Below, piece after piece: positions 17,025-25,611 of a stretch of DNA of 49,330 nt; the first letter of the stretch is position 1, and every line of letters begins with the position of its first letter. The notes beneath the pieces were generated by a model. The model saw nothing but the letters and a program-made list of their open reading frames with translations. It did not search any database and had not been told where the DNA came from. This stretch comes from EX4484-2 sp964592095 (GTDB lineage Archaea > Altiarchaeota > Altiarchaeia > IMC4 > QMZM01), in NCBI GenBank assembly GCA_964592095.1, contig CAZQER010000001.1, positions 1 to 49,330 on the forward strand, read 5' to 3'. A program made the position numbers and the translations under genes.

Positions 17025-17945
17025 TCAATGCAAATTAATTACTCCTTCAGCTATATTTGATATATACTCCCCTATTTTTGTAAAACCTTTATGTATCAGT
17101 ATTGACCTGTCATTTATATCGCATAATACTTCTCCACCTTTAACTATCAAGTCCTCTGCCCCTCTTATCACCTCATCAGCCATTTCAAGATGTCCAGAAC
17201 GCAGTGAGAGCATTACTTTTCCATATAATTCAATTAATGGTTCATAGATATTCATATTCTTGGACATACCACTAAATTTCTCATCCTTGTTCTCTAATAG
17301 GATATGGCATATATCCTCAATGTGGTCCGATATCCTTTCAATACCGCTGACTATTTGTATCCATGCAATAATATCTGAACTGCAGGTATCTGATAATTGT
17401 CTCAGTATCAAGAAGTAGAATTTATCTATTTCGTTATTCCCTTCTATAATCGACCTGAGAAGATTATTATCAAGGTGATTGGGATTTCTGATTCCGTCTA
17501 TGATGTCCCTAAGTGATAAAAAGGACATTTCATGCATCCTGCTGATGGTTGAAATTAAATCAATACCTTCCTGCATAAGCATCTTGAACATTATTTCCCT
17601 TGATGTCTCACCAAAGGGTTCCATACCTATAAGTAGATTTGATGTATCCTTCAGGCATTTCCTCTTTTCGGGTTCAATAAAATTTTCTGATTTAAATGTG
17701 ATGATATCATAACCTTTTATATATCTTGTGATAAGCAATCTGGATAGGAAATCTGCATCCCTGTCCTTTACATCTATCTCTATGAATTTATCTTTTTTAT
17801 CCCTTGGTTTTATTAATATTCCGTCCCCCTCTTCCTCTATTAATAGCGTATCGCCCTTGCTTATATTATTCTTTCTAACCCATTTTTTTGGTAGGGAGAT
17901 GATGTAGGTTGATTCCCCTGTTATTTGAATCCTTCTGTAATCCAT
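17025..17945 (-). CDS. AbrB-PhoU regulator
   Basis: The first roughly 50 residues form an AbrB/SpoVT-type swapped-hairpin DNA-binding domain (RRIQITGESTYIISLPKKWV, NISKGDTLLIEEEGDGILI). The rest (about 80-306) is helical with PhoU-like repeats, for example a MLMQEGIDLISTISRMHEM segment and a GIERISDHIEDICHILL segment. Such archaeal AbrB-PhoU proteins are thought to link phosphate status to transcription. No phosphate transporter is nearby. The gene is divergent from metV-metF, and the shared 133-bp gap holds an inverted repeat. Confidence 0.85.
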   Translation of the reverse strand: MDYRRIQITGESTYIISLPKKWVRKNNISKGDTLLIEEEGDGILIKPRDKKDKFIEIDVKDRDADFLSRLLITRYIKGYDIITFKSENFIEPEKRKCLKDTSNLLIGMEPFGETSREIMFKMLMQEGIDLISTISRMHEMSFLSLRDIIDGIRNPNHLDNNLLRSIIEGNNEIDKFYFLILRQLSDTCSSDIIAWIQIVSGIERISDHIEDICHILLENKDEKFSGMSKNMNIYEPLIELYGKVMLSLRSGHLEMADEVIRGAEDLIVKGGEVLCDINDRSILIHKGFTKIGEYISNIAEGVINLH

Positions 17946-17986
17946 TTTAGATACTCTGTTTGGATTATATTTAGAGTATATAGATT

Positions 17987-18015
17987 ATACAAAAAATATT
18001 TATATGATTTTGTAT
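17987..18015. promoter_or_regulatory. Inverted repeat in the gap between AbrB-PhoU and metV
   Basis: ATACAAAA at 17987-17994 and TTTTGTAT at 18008-18015 are perfect 8-bp inverted arms with 21 bp between centres, two helical turns. A TATA-like TATTTATAAAG overlaps the right arm for the rightward promoter. The placement suits autoregulation by the dimeric AbrB-PhoU protein. The binding role is inferred. Confidence 0.4.
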
Positions 18016-18078
18016 TTATAAAGAGGAAATTATATATACATCGATATTATTAAAATTATTAAAATCCAATATGTAGAT

Positions 18079-18636
18079 ATGATAAAACTCAGGGTTAGGG
18101 ATATTAAAGAATTAAAATCAAAAATAGGAAAAAACAATTTACTTATAACCTGTAGTATGTGCCCCTACTGGAATTATAATAGAGAGGAGATAGATAATAT
18201 TGCAAATAAACTTAATGCAGGTATATTCTCTATAAATAAAATCTGTGAAAGGGAGAAGATTTCGGTTGATGTATCGGATTACGATTCAATTCTGGTTTTT
18301 AGTTGTGGTGCAGGTGTCCAGATAATATCTGAGATCATAAACAGAAATGCAATACCTGTAGCAGATACCGCGGGTATAGGGGTAAGATTCAATAAGATTA
18401 TAAAGGACTATTGTAAAGCCTGTGGAAGCTGCGTCTTGGATAAAACAGCAAGCATTTGTCCGATTACGAGATGTCCAAAAGGACTACTCAATGGTCCATG
18501 CAATGATGTCTGGAGAGGTATATGTAGGATTAATAACCAACCATGTGTCTGGGTTTTGATATTTGAGAGGATAAAGAGATTTAACAACCTAAATAAATTT
18601 TTAGAACCAAACATGCCATTAGTGGCTAAAATGTAA
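18079..18636 (+). CDS. metV: MetV, iron-sulfur/zinc partner of methylene-tetrahydrofolate reductase
   Basis: The 185-residue protein has the signature of the methylene-THF reductase C-terminal domain family. An N-terminal pair LITCSMCPYW is followed by YCKACGSCVLDKTASICPIT and RCPKGLLNGPC. In acetogens MetV pairs with MetF in the Wood-Ljungdahl methyl branch and passes electrons to its flavin. The metF gene starts one base after this stop, so the two are cotranscribed and probably form a complex. The cysteine clusters suggest at least one [4Fe-4S] cluster and possibly a zinc. Confidence 0.88.
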   Translation: MIKLRVRDIKELKSKIGKNNLLITCSMCPYWNYNREEIDNIANKLNAGIFSINKICEREKISVDVSDYDSILVFSCGAGVQIISEIINRNAIPVADTAGIGVRFNKIIKDYCKACGSCVLDKTASICPITRCPKGLLNGPCNDVWRGICRINNQPCVWVLIFERIKRFNNLNKFLEPNMPLVAKM

Positions 18637-18637
18637 A

Positions 18638-19504
18638 ATGAGCAAACTTTCATCACTACTTGGGAGGAAATTTTTATATACAGTTGAAATACTCCCGCCA
18701 AGGAATCCCGATATAAAGATTTTATATGATACGATAGATAGACTAAAAAAATTTTCATCCAGGATCATTGCAGTGAATGTTCCCGACCTTCCAAACGCCA
18801 TGCTCTTCATGAATTCATTGGTCTGTGCAATCACATTAAAGCAGAATGATATTGAACCAATTTATCAGATTACATGCAGGGATAAAAATTCTCTTAGCAT
18901 TGAGTCTGATTTACTTGCAGCATCTGCATTTGATATAGAAAATGTTATTGCAACAACTGGAGATTACCCCCTATCAGATAACAGTAACTATAAACTCCTG
19001 AAAATGGTGTATGAGTTGGATTCGACATCACTTATAAAAACGCTGGTGTTTATGAATGAAGGCAGGGATATCGCCGGTGATACGCTAAATAATAAAACAA
19101 ATTTTTATATAGGCTCTGAGATATCTGTAGATGCAAGACCATTAGATCCAGAGGTATACAAGACAAAAAGAAAGTTGAACACTGGGGCAAGATTCCTTCA
19201 AACGAGAAGCGTATTTGAAATAGATAAAATAAATAATTTTCTCAATAGATATGAGTCGCTCATTGGCGAGGATGTTAATAACAGAATTATTGTAGGGCTG
19301 CCAGTAATATATAAACAGATAAAACTGCCAATAATGCCCAATCATATAAAAAAGAGAATCAATGAATCAAAAGAACCATTAGAGGAGGGAGTGCAGATAA
19401 CTCTTGAAAATATAGACGGGGTAAGGGATATTGACGTTGGTGGAATTAATCTTATATCTGGAGGGAATATGGATATAACGGAAAGGATTATCGATCAAAT
19501 TTAA
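18638..19504 (+). CDS. metF: Methylenetetrahydrofolate reductase (MetF family)
   Basis: This TIM-barrel protein of 288 residues has the MTHFR pattern. TVEILPPRNPD is the early Glu motif, AVNVPDLPNA follows, PIYQITCRDKN stands for the usual 'H-x-T-C-r-d' segment, and NVIATTGDYPL and TGARFLQTRSVFEID match 'GA-F-x-x-Q'. It reduces methylene- to methyl-tetrahydropterin with an FAD cofactor. Whether the pterin is folate or methanopterin cannot be read from the sequence. It directly follows metV. Its last 17 bp overlap the end of nth on the other strand. Confidence 0.85.
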   Translation: MSKLSSLLGRKFLYTVEILPPRNPDIKILYDTIDRLKKFSSRIIAVNVPDLPNAMLFMNSLVCAITLKQNDIEPIYQITCRDKNSLSIESDLLAASAFDIENVIATTGDYPLSDNSNYKLLKMVYELDSTSLIKTLVFMNEGRDIAGDTLNNKTNFYIGSEISVDARPLDPEVYKTKRKLNTGARFLQTRSVFEIDKINNFLNRYESLIGEDVNNRIIVGLPVIYKQIKLPIMPNHIKKRINESKEPLEEGVQITLENIDGVRDIDVGGINLISGGNMDITERIIDQI

Positions 19505-20129
19505 ATGCAGATGGACAGATACTGTTTAGCGAGCATTTATCACATTTTGGATTCCTTGCATTACATGTTTTCCTTCCATGTAGAATTAATATATCAGACA
19601 GCAATATCCAGTATCTCTTTGGTGTTACCTCCATCAGGTCTCTTTCAATCCTATTCCTGTCCTTTTCTTTTGTAAGACCAAGTCTCTGAGCAAGCCTCAT
19701 CACATGCGTATCAACTGCAATTCCCTCTACAATCCCATATCCATGTCCCAAAACTATGTTTGCTGTTTTTCTCGCTACGCCGGGTAATGTCAATAGTTCA
19801 TCCATCGTCTTTGGAATTTTTCCATTGAATTTTTCAATAATCATCTGACAACATCTTTTGATATTTCTCGCCTTGTTCTTGTAGAAACCCGTTGATTTTA
19901 TTTCATTCTCAAATTTATTTATATCAACATTTGCATAATCCTCTACTGTTTTGTATTTCTTGAAGAGATTCTCTGTAATTTTGTTTACTTTTTCATCTGT
20001 ACATTGGGCTGAAAGAATTGTGGCTATCAAAAGTTCAAGGGGATTATTGTGTTTAAGTTCCGTATCTGCATCTGGAAATTCCTTACTCAGTATTTTTATT
20101 ATCTCCCTTACCCTCTCTCTTCTATCCAT
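19488..20129 (-). CDS. nth: Endonuclease III
   Basis: The 213-residue protein has all endonuclease III marks: LLIATILSAQCTDEKVN, the helix-hairpin-helix LPGVARKTANIVL with the catalytic lysine, the catalytic aspartate in VDTHVMRLAQRLG, and the iron-sulfur loop CNARNPKCDKCSLNSIC with x6-x2-x5 spacing. It removes oxidised pyrimidines and cuts the abasic site. Its 3' end overlaps metF by 17 bp in a convergent arrangement. Compare the lysine-less relative at 3.0-3.7 kb. Confidence 0.95.
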   Translation of the reverse strand: MDRRERVREIIKILSKEFPDADTELKHNNPLELLIATILSAQCTDEKVNKITENLFKKYKTVEDYANVDINKFENEIKSTGFYKNKARNIKRCCQMIIEKFNGKIPKTMDELLTLPGVARKTANIVLGHGYGIVEGIAVDTHVMRLAQRLGLTKEKDRNRIERDLMEVTPKRYWILLSDILILHGRKTCNARNPKCDKCSLNSICPSAFKFDR

Positions 20130-20284
20130 TGTCTGTTATCTGTTATATATTTTCAAATTCTAACTTAATTCCGCCAACAAATTTGGATGTCATATTATTT
20201 ATATCAAATTTTTATTAGGTAAATATTGATTTTTATATTATTATTTATATATCTTATATATTTAATAGGATATTCTAAAATAAT

Positions 20285-20458
20285 TTGAAGATTGAAAGGG
20301 ATGTATTAAAAGCAGCGAGTAGGTTTTATATAAACTCAATGTATGGCGATGGACAGATTACCGTTCCAAAGGAGATAGTAAAGGTACTTGGATTTAAAAA
20401 CAAGGAGAAATTGAAACTGGTATATCATAAGGGCAAACTTATTATAACAAGACTTTGA
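20285..20458 (+). CDS. Small AbrB/SpoVT-like DNA-binding protein
   Basis: A short frame starting with TTG at 20285 encodes 57 residues. The second half, GQITVPKEIVKVLGF followed by KEKLKLVYHKGKLIITRL, has the swapped-hairpin AbrB pattern 'G-x-I/V-T-x-P-K-E-I-x-x-x-L-G'. An in-frame stop lies 9 bp upstream of the TTG, and the only in-frame ATG is at 20339, which would leave 39 residues. AT-rich, TATA-like sequence lies at about 20240-20270. It may be a lone antitoxin-like or regulatory hairpin protein. The domain call is good and the start is uncertain. Confidence 0.6.
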   Translation: MKIERDVLKAASRFYINSMYGDGQITVPKEIVKVLGFKNKEKLKLVYHKGKLIITRL

Positions 20459-20497
20459 TATAGTTTTAGTTTTAAATCCGTAAACATAAATATTAAT

Positions 20498-20818
20498 ATG
20501 GGTGTTTTTGATAGGAGTTATGATAAACGAAACATGGTGATAATAATATTAACTGTGTTATTGATTATCTCATTATCCTATATAGGTTACACGGAGTATA
20601 GAAAATTCATTCAAGAAAATGTGAGAAAAGCCAAAGCAGAGGGTTACAGACAGGGTGTGTTTGATACAATAGTGAAACTCTACAAAGAGGTAGATACCTG
20701 TAGACCCACAAGAATTATCTTGGGGAACAAAACAAAATATGTTATAGATATAGAATGTCTACAACCCTCATCAGCCAACATGCCATCTACAAATATAACA
20801 AATAGATCATCTACATAA
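20498..20818 (+). CDS. Small membrane-anchored protein of unknown function
   Basis: The 106-residue protein has one transmembrane helix at about residues 13-30 (MVIIILTVLLIISLSYIGY) after a short basic N-terminus. A charged amphipathic segment (YRKFIQENVRKAKAEGYRQG) and a Ser/Thr/Asn-rich tail follow. I recognise no family. TTTTAAATC centred at about 20473 lies 25 bp before the ATG, which suits a leaderless transcript. The geranylgeranyl reductase gene follows 26 bp later. Confidence 0.65.
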   Translation: MGVFDRSYDKRNMVIIILTVLLIISLSYIGYTEYRKFIQENVRKAKAEGYRQGVFDTIVKLYKEVDTCRPTRIILGNKTKYVIDIECLQPSSANMPSTNITNRSST

Positions 20819-20844
20819 ACATAATTCAAATTTCACCCCAGACC

Positions 20845-21915
20845 ATGGAAGTTTCTATCATTGGTGCTGGACCAATTGGTTGTATATCTGCACTTTACGG
20901 GATTGAAGAACACGATATAAGTATCTACGAGGGTAGAAGAGAGAGAAGGATGCAATGTTCGGGATTGATTAGCAAGGATGGGCTTCTTTCTCTTGGAATC
21001 CCAATAAAGAAGTCTGTAATCCAAAACAGGATAAGAGGTGCAAAATTATTTTCTCCATCTGGAATGGTTGTGGAAATAGATGGAAGAACTACCAAAGCAT
21101 ATGTTATTGATAGGGTGGGGTTTGATAATTATCTCATAGATAAAATACTTGGCTTTGATGTTGATATTATAGAGAAACAGGTGAGGTTAAAGGATATTGC
21201 GGATTTTAGAGGACATTCTGATATGGTTGTACTTGCCACTGGTACAAATTACTCATTGCACAGGTCGTTGGGTTTGGATATGCCAAAAGAGTTTCTTTTT
21301 GGGGCCCAATATGAAATGATGATTGAGTGTGATTCCGAATTTGTTGAATTACATTTTAACATGCCCGATTTCTTTTCATGGATAATTCCGGTAGATGAAT
21401 ATGCGAGAGTTGGGGTTTGTTTGAAGACGAATCCATTGCCATATCTGCACAAATTTATTGAGGGTTTGGGAAATGAGGGGAGGATTCATAATTACAGTAT
21501 AAGGGATGAACACTATGGTTTGATACCAATTCATAATCCCTCTATGCGTACAAAATATGGAGATTTATTGTTGGTGGGTGATGCCGCAGGGCATGTGAAG
21601 GCATCCACGGGAGGGGGTATAGTCATGGGTGGAAAGGCAGCCAGACATATATATAGTGAGGATTACGAACGGGAATGGAGAAAACACATAGGTAATGAGT
21701 TGAGATTACATCTTATGATTCACAGATTCCTATCACGACTTTCAGATAAAAACAAAGATAGATTATTCTCAATTATTAATGAACATAAATACATAATTGA
21801 AGAAAAAGGCGATATGGATTCGGCATATAAATCACTATCGGCACTTTTCAGAAATCCCATTCTTATAGCAAAATTTATATCCAGCCTCCCTGCGTTTATA
21901 TATGACCTTCTCTAA
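20845..21915 (+). CDS. Geranylgeranyl reductase-family flavoprotein
   Basis: The 356-residue flavoprotein opens with a Rossmann FAD motif, SIIGAGPIGCISALYG. It has the typical MQCSGLIS segment, LATGTNYSLHRSLG, and the second FAD motif LLLVGDAAGHVKASTGGGIV. The pattern C-S/A-G-x-I and GDAAG...TGGGI mark the digeranylgeranylglycerophospholipid reductase family, which saturates archaeal lipid chains. It is somewhat short and may be a paralogue acting on other prenyl groups. Its stop overlaps the end of the opposing nucleotidyltransferase gene by 4 bp. Confidence 0.85.
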   Translation: MEVSIIGAGPIGCISALYGIEEHDISIYEGRRERRMQCSGLISKDGLLSLGIPIKKSVIQNRIRGAKLFSPSGMVVEIDGRTTKAYVIDRVGFDNYLIDKILGFDVDIIEKQVRLKDIADFRGHSDMVVLATGTNYSLHRSLGLDMPKEFLFGAQYEMMIECDSEFVELHFNMPDFFSWIIPVDEYARVGVCLKTNPLPYLHKFIEGLGNEGRIHNYSIRDEHYGLIPIHNPSMRTKYGDLLLVGDAAGHVKASTGGGIVMGGKAARHIYSEDYEREWRKHIGNELRLHLMIHRFLSRLSDKNKDRLFSIINEHKYIIEEKGDMDSAYKSLSALFRNPILIAKFISSLPAFIYDLL

Positions 21916-22697
21916 GAATCCTCGATATTATCCCAAATATCGCCGTTGTTATTTCCAATAATCTCATCAGTATATTCAAAATTTGCCCTAAGGAGATCAT
22001 ATATATCCGATAAATCAACCCACCTCCTTATCATTAGGCCCTTTATCTTGAGATTATCCTCTATCATTAACTGTATTGCAGATGGAATTTCAAATTCACC
22101 CCTTTTGGATTTCTCCACCAGAAGTATATACTCCCCTACTATTCTATTGAAGATATAAAATGGACATGCTGCAATATTATCAATGATTTCCTGTCTGGAT
22201 GGTTTTTCAATTATTCTTGATATAAAATTGTCCTCGTCAAGTTTAACCGTGCTTGCCTCACTTATCCTCCCCGCGGATAATCTTCTTAATGGTATCGTCG
22301 CACTACATTTCTCAGTGAAATGCATACTAATCAAATCTTTTATATCATTCTCAAAGATTATAAAATCTGATGCAGTTACTATAAAATCATCATCAACGAA
22401 TGGAACTGCCTCTTTCAGCGCATCTGCTGTTCCCAATTGGTTTCTCTGTTTTACATATCTTACAATTATATTCCCAATTCCGATCTTTTCCCCGATATGT
22501 TTTTGTAGATACTTCCTAATCTGCTTACCTTTATAACCAATTACTATAATAAATTCATCAATTCCTACTGCGTTTAAATTTTCTATTATATGCAGGATTA
22601 TTGGTTTTCCATTTACTGGAAGTAGGGGCTTTGCTATATAATCTGTTAATGGTATCAATCTTTTCCCTCTTCCAGCGCAGAGGATTACTGCATTCAT
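21912..22697 (-). CDS. NDP-sugar nucleotidyltransferase
   Basis: The 261-residue enzyme has the nucleotide-binding signature VILCAGRGKRLIPLTDYIAKP, PLLPVNGKPII, GTADALKEAVPFV, an ASDFIIF metal site, and IIEKPSRQEI. This is the glucose-1-phosphate thymidylyl/uridylyl-transferase-like core without the C-terminal left-handed helix acyl domain. It activates a sugar phosphate for glycoconjugate synthesis. The sugar and nucleotide are not decided by the sequence. It is one of three nucleotidyltransferase cores in the window. Confidence 0.85.
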   Translation of the reverse strand: MNAVILCAGRGKRLIPLTDYIAKPLLPVNGKPIILHIIENLNAVGIDEFIIVIGYKGKQIRKYLQKHIGEKIGIGNIIVRYVKQRNQLGTADALKEAVPFVDDDFIVTASDFIIFENDIKDLISMHFTEKCSATIPLRRLSAGRISEASTVKLDEDNFISRIIEKPSRQEIIDNIAACPFYIFNRIVGEYILLVEKSKRGEFEIPSAIQLMIEDNLKIKGLMIRRWVDLSDIYDLLRANFEYTDEIIGNNNGDIWDNIEDS

Positions 22698-22751
22698 CTT
22701 TCTCTACCCATATCACGTTATTTTATATAAATAAACTACTAAATCTTATAC

Positions 22752-23030
22752 ATGGAGGTCTATAAAATATTTTTGATAAGTGTATCAACAATAATTCTAA
22801 TATTCGTGCCGGGATTTATGCTCAGCATGGCAATATTTCCAAGAAAGTATGAATTGGATAATATGGAAAGGGTTGGTATTAGTTTTGTTCTCGGTCTGAT
22901 GCCACAATTTTTGTTATACTTTGCAGATAAAAATCTCTTTATCCCGATAAATACCCTGACATCTTATATAAGCATCGTGTTGGTTTCTCTTATGGGTTTA
23001 GTTATCTGGTTTTATAGAGTGAATAGATAA
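22752..23030 (+). CDS. Short membrane protein resembling the N-terminus of DUF1616 proteins
   Basis: The 92 residues hold three predicted membrane helices. The stretch FVPGFMLSMAIFPRKYELDN followed by MERVGISFVLGL matches the first part of DUF1616 archaeal membrane proteins, where 'LPGY...FPRK-x-E-L-D-x-x-E-R' is typical. The rest of that family is missing, so this is a minimal or truncated version. It starts 54 bp from the divergent nucleotidyltransferase gene and ends 18 bp before the HD phosphohydrolase gene. Function unknown. Confidence 0.65.
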   Translation: MEVYKIFLISVSTIILIFVPGFMLSMAIFPRKYELDNMERVGISFVLGLMPQFLLYFADKNLFIPINTLTSYISIVLVSLMGLVIWFYRVNR

Positions 23031-23048
23031 ATTGATAATTAATGAATA

Positions 23049-24248
23049 ATGAAACATGGAAAAACAATAAGAGATCCAATTCATGGGAATATAACACTGA
23101 GCGATATAGAATTGAAATTGCTTGATACCCCTCAGTTACAGAGAATGAGAAGAATAAAGCAGAATGGTCTCTGCTATCTTATATATCCTGCAATGAACTC
23201 CACCAGATTTGAGCACTCACTAGGTGTGATGCACCTTGCAGGCAGGGTTGCAGACCATTTAGAACTGGGTGGGGAAGAAAAAATAAATCTGAGAATAGCA
23301 GGTTTATTACATGATATAGGACACTGTGCTTTTTCACATACATCTGATGCGGTGTTGAATAAAATTGGGATATCTCATGAAGAGAATTCAATTCAAATGA
23401 TAATAAGGACTGAAATTGCAGATATATTGAAGGAAAATGGCATAAATCCAATTGAGGTTACGGAACTTATTACTGGAAGAGGGAGGTTTGGAAAGATTAT
23501 TTCGTCAGAAATCGATGTTGATAAGATGGATTATCTGATAAGAGATTCGTATTATGCGGGTGTTGCATATGGTATAATCGATTTGGAGAGGATAATATAT
23601 GGAATGAAGATTATAAAGGGGGAGATGGTAATAAACAGAGGTAGTCTTGAGGCGGTTGAATCTCTACTTATAAGCAGGAACATGATGTATCAGACAGTTT
23701 ATAGACATCATACAAAGAGGATTGTGGAATCCATGTTTTCAGAGGCATTGAACGACCTGCTGGAAAATGGAAAGACAGGGTATGATGAATTTCTGCTCAT
23801 GGACGATATAGACCTTGTCTATGTTTTGAGACATTCTGGAGGATATTCACAGGATATTATGAAGAGAATAGATGAGAGGAGATTATTCAAGATATTCTTC
23901 CAGGAGAATCTCTCGGCGGTAAACGAAAATTTCAGGAAGGAGATGTATGAGAACAAGCACAAGATTCAGGAGAGGATTGCAGATGATTATGGTATAGAGA
24001 GGGGTTATCTGCTTTTGGATACGCCCGAATCCAAGATGAGTGAGTTCATGATTAAGGTTGAAGATAGTGATGGAGAACTCAGAAGAATTGATGAGATATC
24101 AAACCTTGCAAAGGTATTGGAGAAATCAGAAATAGAAAAACTCAATTTCTGCATATATGCGCCATTAGAGGAATTCAAAAAATTGAAGAATTTTAATGCA
24201 GAAAGATATATAGAATTTGAGCAGACGAGATTAAATAGATATATGTAG
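23049..24248 (+). CDS. HD-domain phosphohydrolase (dNTPase/SAMHD1-like)
   Basis: The 399-residue protein starts KTIRDPIHGNITLSDIELKL, as in the YdhJ/SAMHD1-related HD family. Metal ligands are His56 (RFEHSLGVMHLA), His88-Asp89 (LLHDIGHCAFSH) and the later Asp in SSEIDVDKMDYLIRDSYYAG. These enzymes cut nucleotides, often dNTPs. Activity on dNTPs here is an inference from the family. The C-terminal third is specific to the archaeal members and carries no motif I know. Confidence 0.88.
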   Translation: MKHGKTIRDPIHGNITLSDIELKLLDTPQLQRMRRIKQNGLCYLIYPAMNSTRFEHSLGVMHLAGRVADHLELGGEEKINLRIAGLLHDIGHCAFSHTSDAVLNKIGISHEENSIQMIIRTEIADILKENGINPIEVTELITGRGRFGKIISSEIDVDKMDYLIRDSYYAGVAYGIIDLERIIYGMKIIKGEMVINRGSLEAVESLLISRNMMYQTVYRHHTKRIVESMFSEALNDLLENGKTGYDEFLLMDDIDLVYVLRHSGGYSQDIMKRIDERRLFKIFFQENLSAVNENFRKEMYENKHKIQERIADDYGIERGYLLLDTPESKMSEFMIKVEDSDGELRRIDEISNLAKVLEKSEIEKLNFCIYAPLEEFKKLKNFNAERYIEFEQTRLNRYM

Positions 24249-24265
24249 AAAAATTATTAAAATTA

Positions 24266-25219
24266 TTAAACCTCCCTTATTGGCTCAAGCATTTCTATCA
24301 ATTTCTCACTTACTGCGTTTTTTAAATCTACTGGATGTAGTTTATTGGAGATATATGCATCTTCTAATTCTTTGTAGGTATAGAATTCTATATCCCCTCC
24401 ATATCTATCAGGTCTCTTTATTTCAAATTTATCACATCTTGGGAAGATGAGATATTTACATATTTCAATTATTGGGTTGCCCCTAATTTCTGGAGGACAG
24501 TATGCACTATTTATTCTTCTTTTTATCTCTTCCGGAGCCTCGTCAACCCTTATCATAGTCTCTGGTTTACTACTACTCATTTTTGTTTTTGGACCCTGAA
24601 GTGAACATAACAGCGGAGTATGTATACATACGGGTTTCTTATAACCTATTTCCGGAAGGAGTTCTCTGGAGAGCATATGTATTCTCCTCTGTTCCATACC
24701 ACCATGAGCGATATCTACATCAAGTGCTTTAATATCGGCAATCTGCATTAATGGATAAATCATCTGACTCACCTTTGCATTTTCTATATCCCTTGCAATT
24801 TCCTGCATGCTCCTTCTTGCTCTCATAAGGGATGTTTTTAGACTTAAGGTGAGAACATCATGTATATACTCATTTTCAAATTCAAAATCCGTTCCCATTA
24901 TATAATCTGCCTTATTCAGACCAAACCTTATTAGTGAGTTTTTCCATCTCTCAATCATCTCATCTATAAATTTTTCATCACCCTTCCTATTGAGATATGT
25001 ATGCAAATCAGCCAAAAGAACCTTAACTCTCAATCCTACATTCTGAAAATCTATCTGTTTATTTACAGCAACTAATGTTCCTATATGAACGGGGCCAGAA
25101 ACTTCATAACCACAGTAGGTTGTTGGGTTTTTGTTTTCCTTTAAAAGGATTTGAAGTTCTCTTTCAGTTACAATTTCCGAAACATTCCTTTTTATTAATT
25201 CCAGTTTATTAATTGACAT
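24266..25219 (-). CDS. tyrS: Tyrosyl-tRNA synthetase, archaeal type
   Basis: This 317-residue class I synthetase has VHIGT at residues 44-48 as the HIGH motif and KMSSS at 213-217. YCGYEVSGPVHIG and ADIKALDVDIAHGGMEQRR are typical of archaeal TyrRS. It attaches tyrosine to tRNA(Tyr). It lies 26 bp downstream of the UPF0147 gene on the same strand, probably in one transcript. The length is normal for archaeal enzymes, which lack the bacterial C-terminal domain. Confidence 0.95.
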   Translation of the reverse strand: MSINKLELIKRNVSEIVTERELQILLKENKNPTTYCGYEVSGPVHIGTLVAVNKQIDFQNVGLRVKVLLADLHTYLNRKGDEKFIDEMIERWKNSLIRFGLNKADYIMGTDFEFENEYIHDVLTLSLKTSLMRARRSMQEIARDIENAKVSQMIYPLMQIADIKALDVDIAHGGMEQRRIHMLSRELLPEIGYKKPVCIHTPLLCSLQGPKTKMSSSKPETMIRVDEAPEEIKRRINSAYCPPEIRGNPIIEICKYLIFPRCDKFEIKRPDRYGGDIEFYTYKELEDAYISNKLHPVDLKNAVSEKLIEMLEPIREV

Positions 25220-25245
25220 TGACTTAGAACCTCCTCACCTATCTG

Positions 25246-25488
25246 TTACTTTATAGACTCTAAATCACTTATTATATCCCACAAGATTGTTTTAGCATGC
25301 ATAGGTATATTTACATCGTCAATGACTTCCTCCAATTCGTAAATTGCTGTTGTAACCCTCACAGCCAAATCGGGTTTGCTCTTTTTTAGGTCATCGGACA
25401 CTTTCTGTAATAAACTTCTAACCCTTCCCGGCATAGAATAATCCCTTGATGTTTCATCTATTTTCTCTATCACACCATTAAGATCCAT
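25246..25488 (-). CDS. UPF0147 family protein
   Basis: The 80-residue protein matches UPF0147, a conserved archaeal helical protein: RDYSMPGRVRSLLQKVSDDL, RVTTAIYELEEVIDDVNIP and MHAKTILWDIISDLESI. The function of the family is unknown. It is 26 bp upstream of tyrS on the same strand and probably cotranscribed. Confidence 0.9.
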   Translation of the reverse strand: MDLNGVIEKIDETSRDYSMPGRVRSLLQKVSDDLKKSKPDLAVRVTTAIYELEEVIDDVNIPMHAKTILWDIISDLESIK

Positions 25489-25579
25489 TTTACGTTATCA
25501 ATAATCAAGAATGGATCCACAGATAGTTAGTATTATAAATATACATAAATATACTATGGGATAAGATAATAATTAAGTA

Positions 25580-25611
25580 GTTTTATAAATACTGGAAAAT
25601 AACTATAAAAA
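25580..25611 (+). promoter_or_regulatory. Leaderless promoter of bud32
   Basis: TTTTATAAAT at 25581-25590 is a good archaeal TATA box centred 25 bp before the ATG at 25611. Transcription should begin at or next to the start codon. No Shine-Dalgarno sequence is present. Confidence 0.5.
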
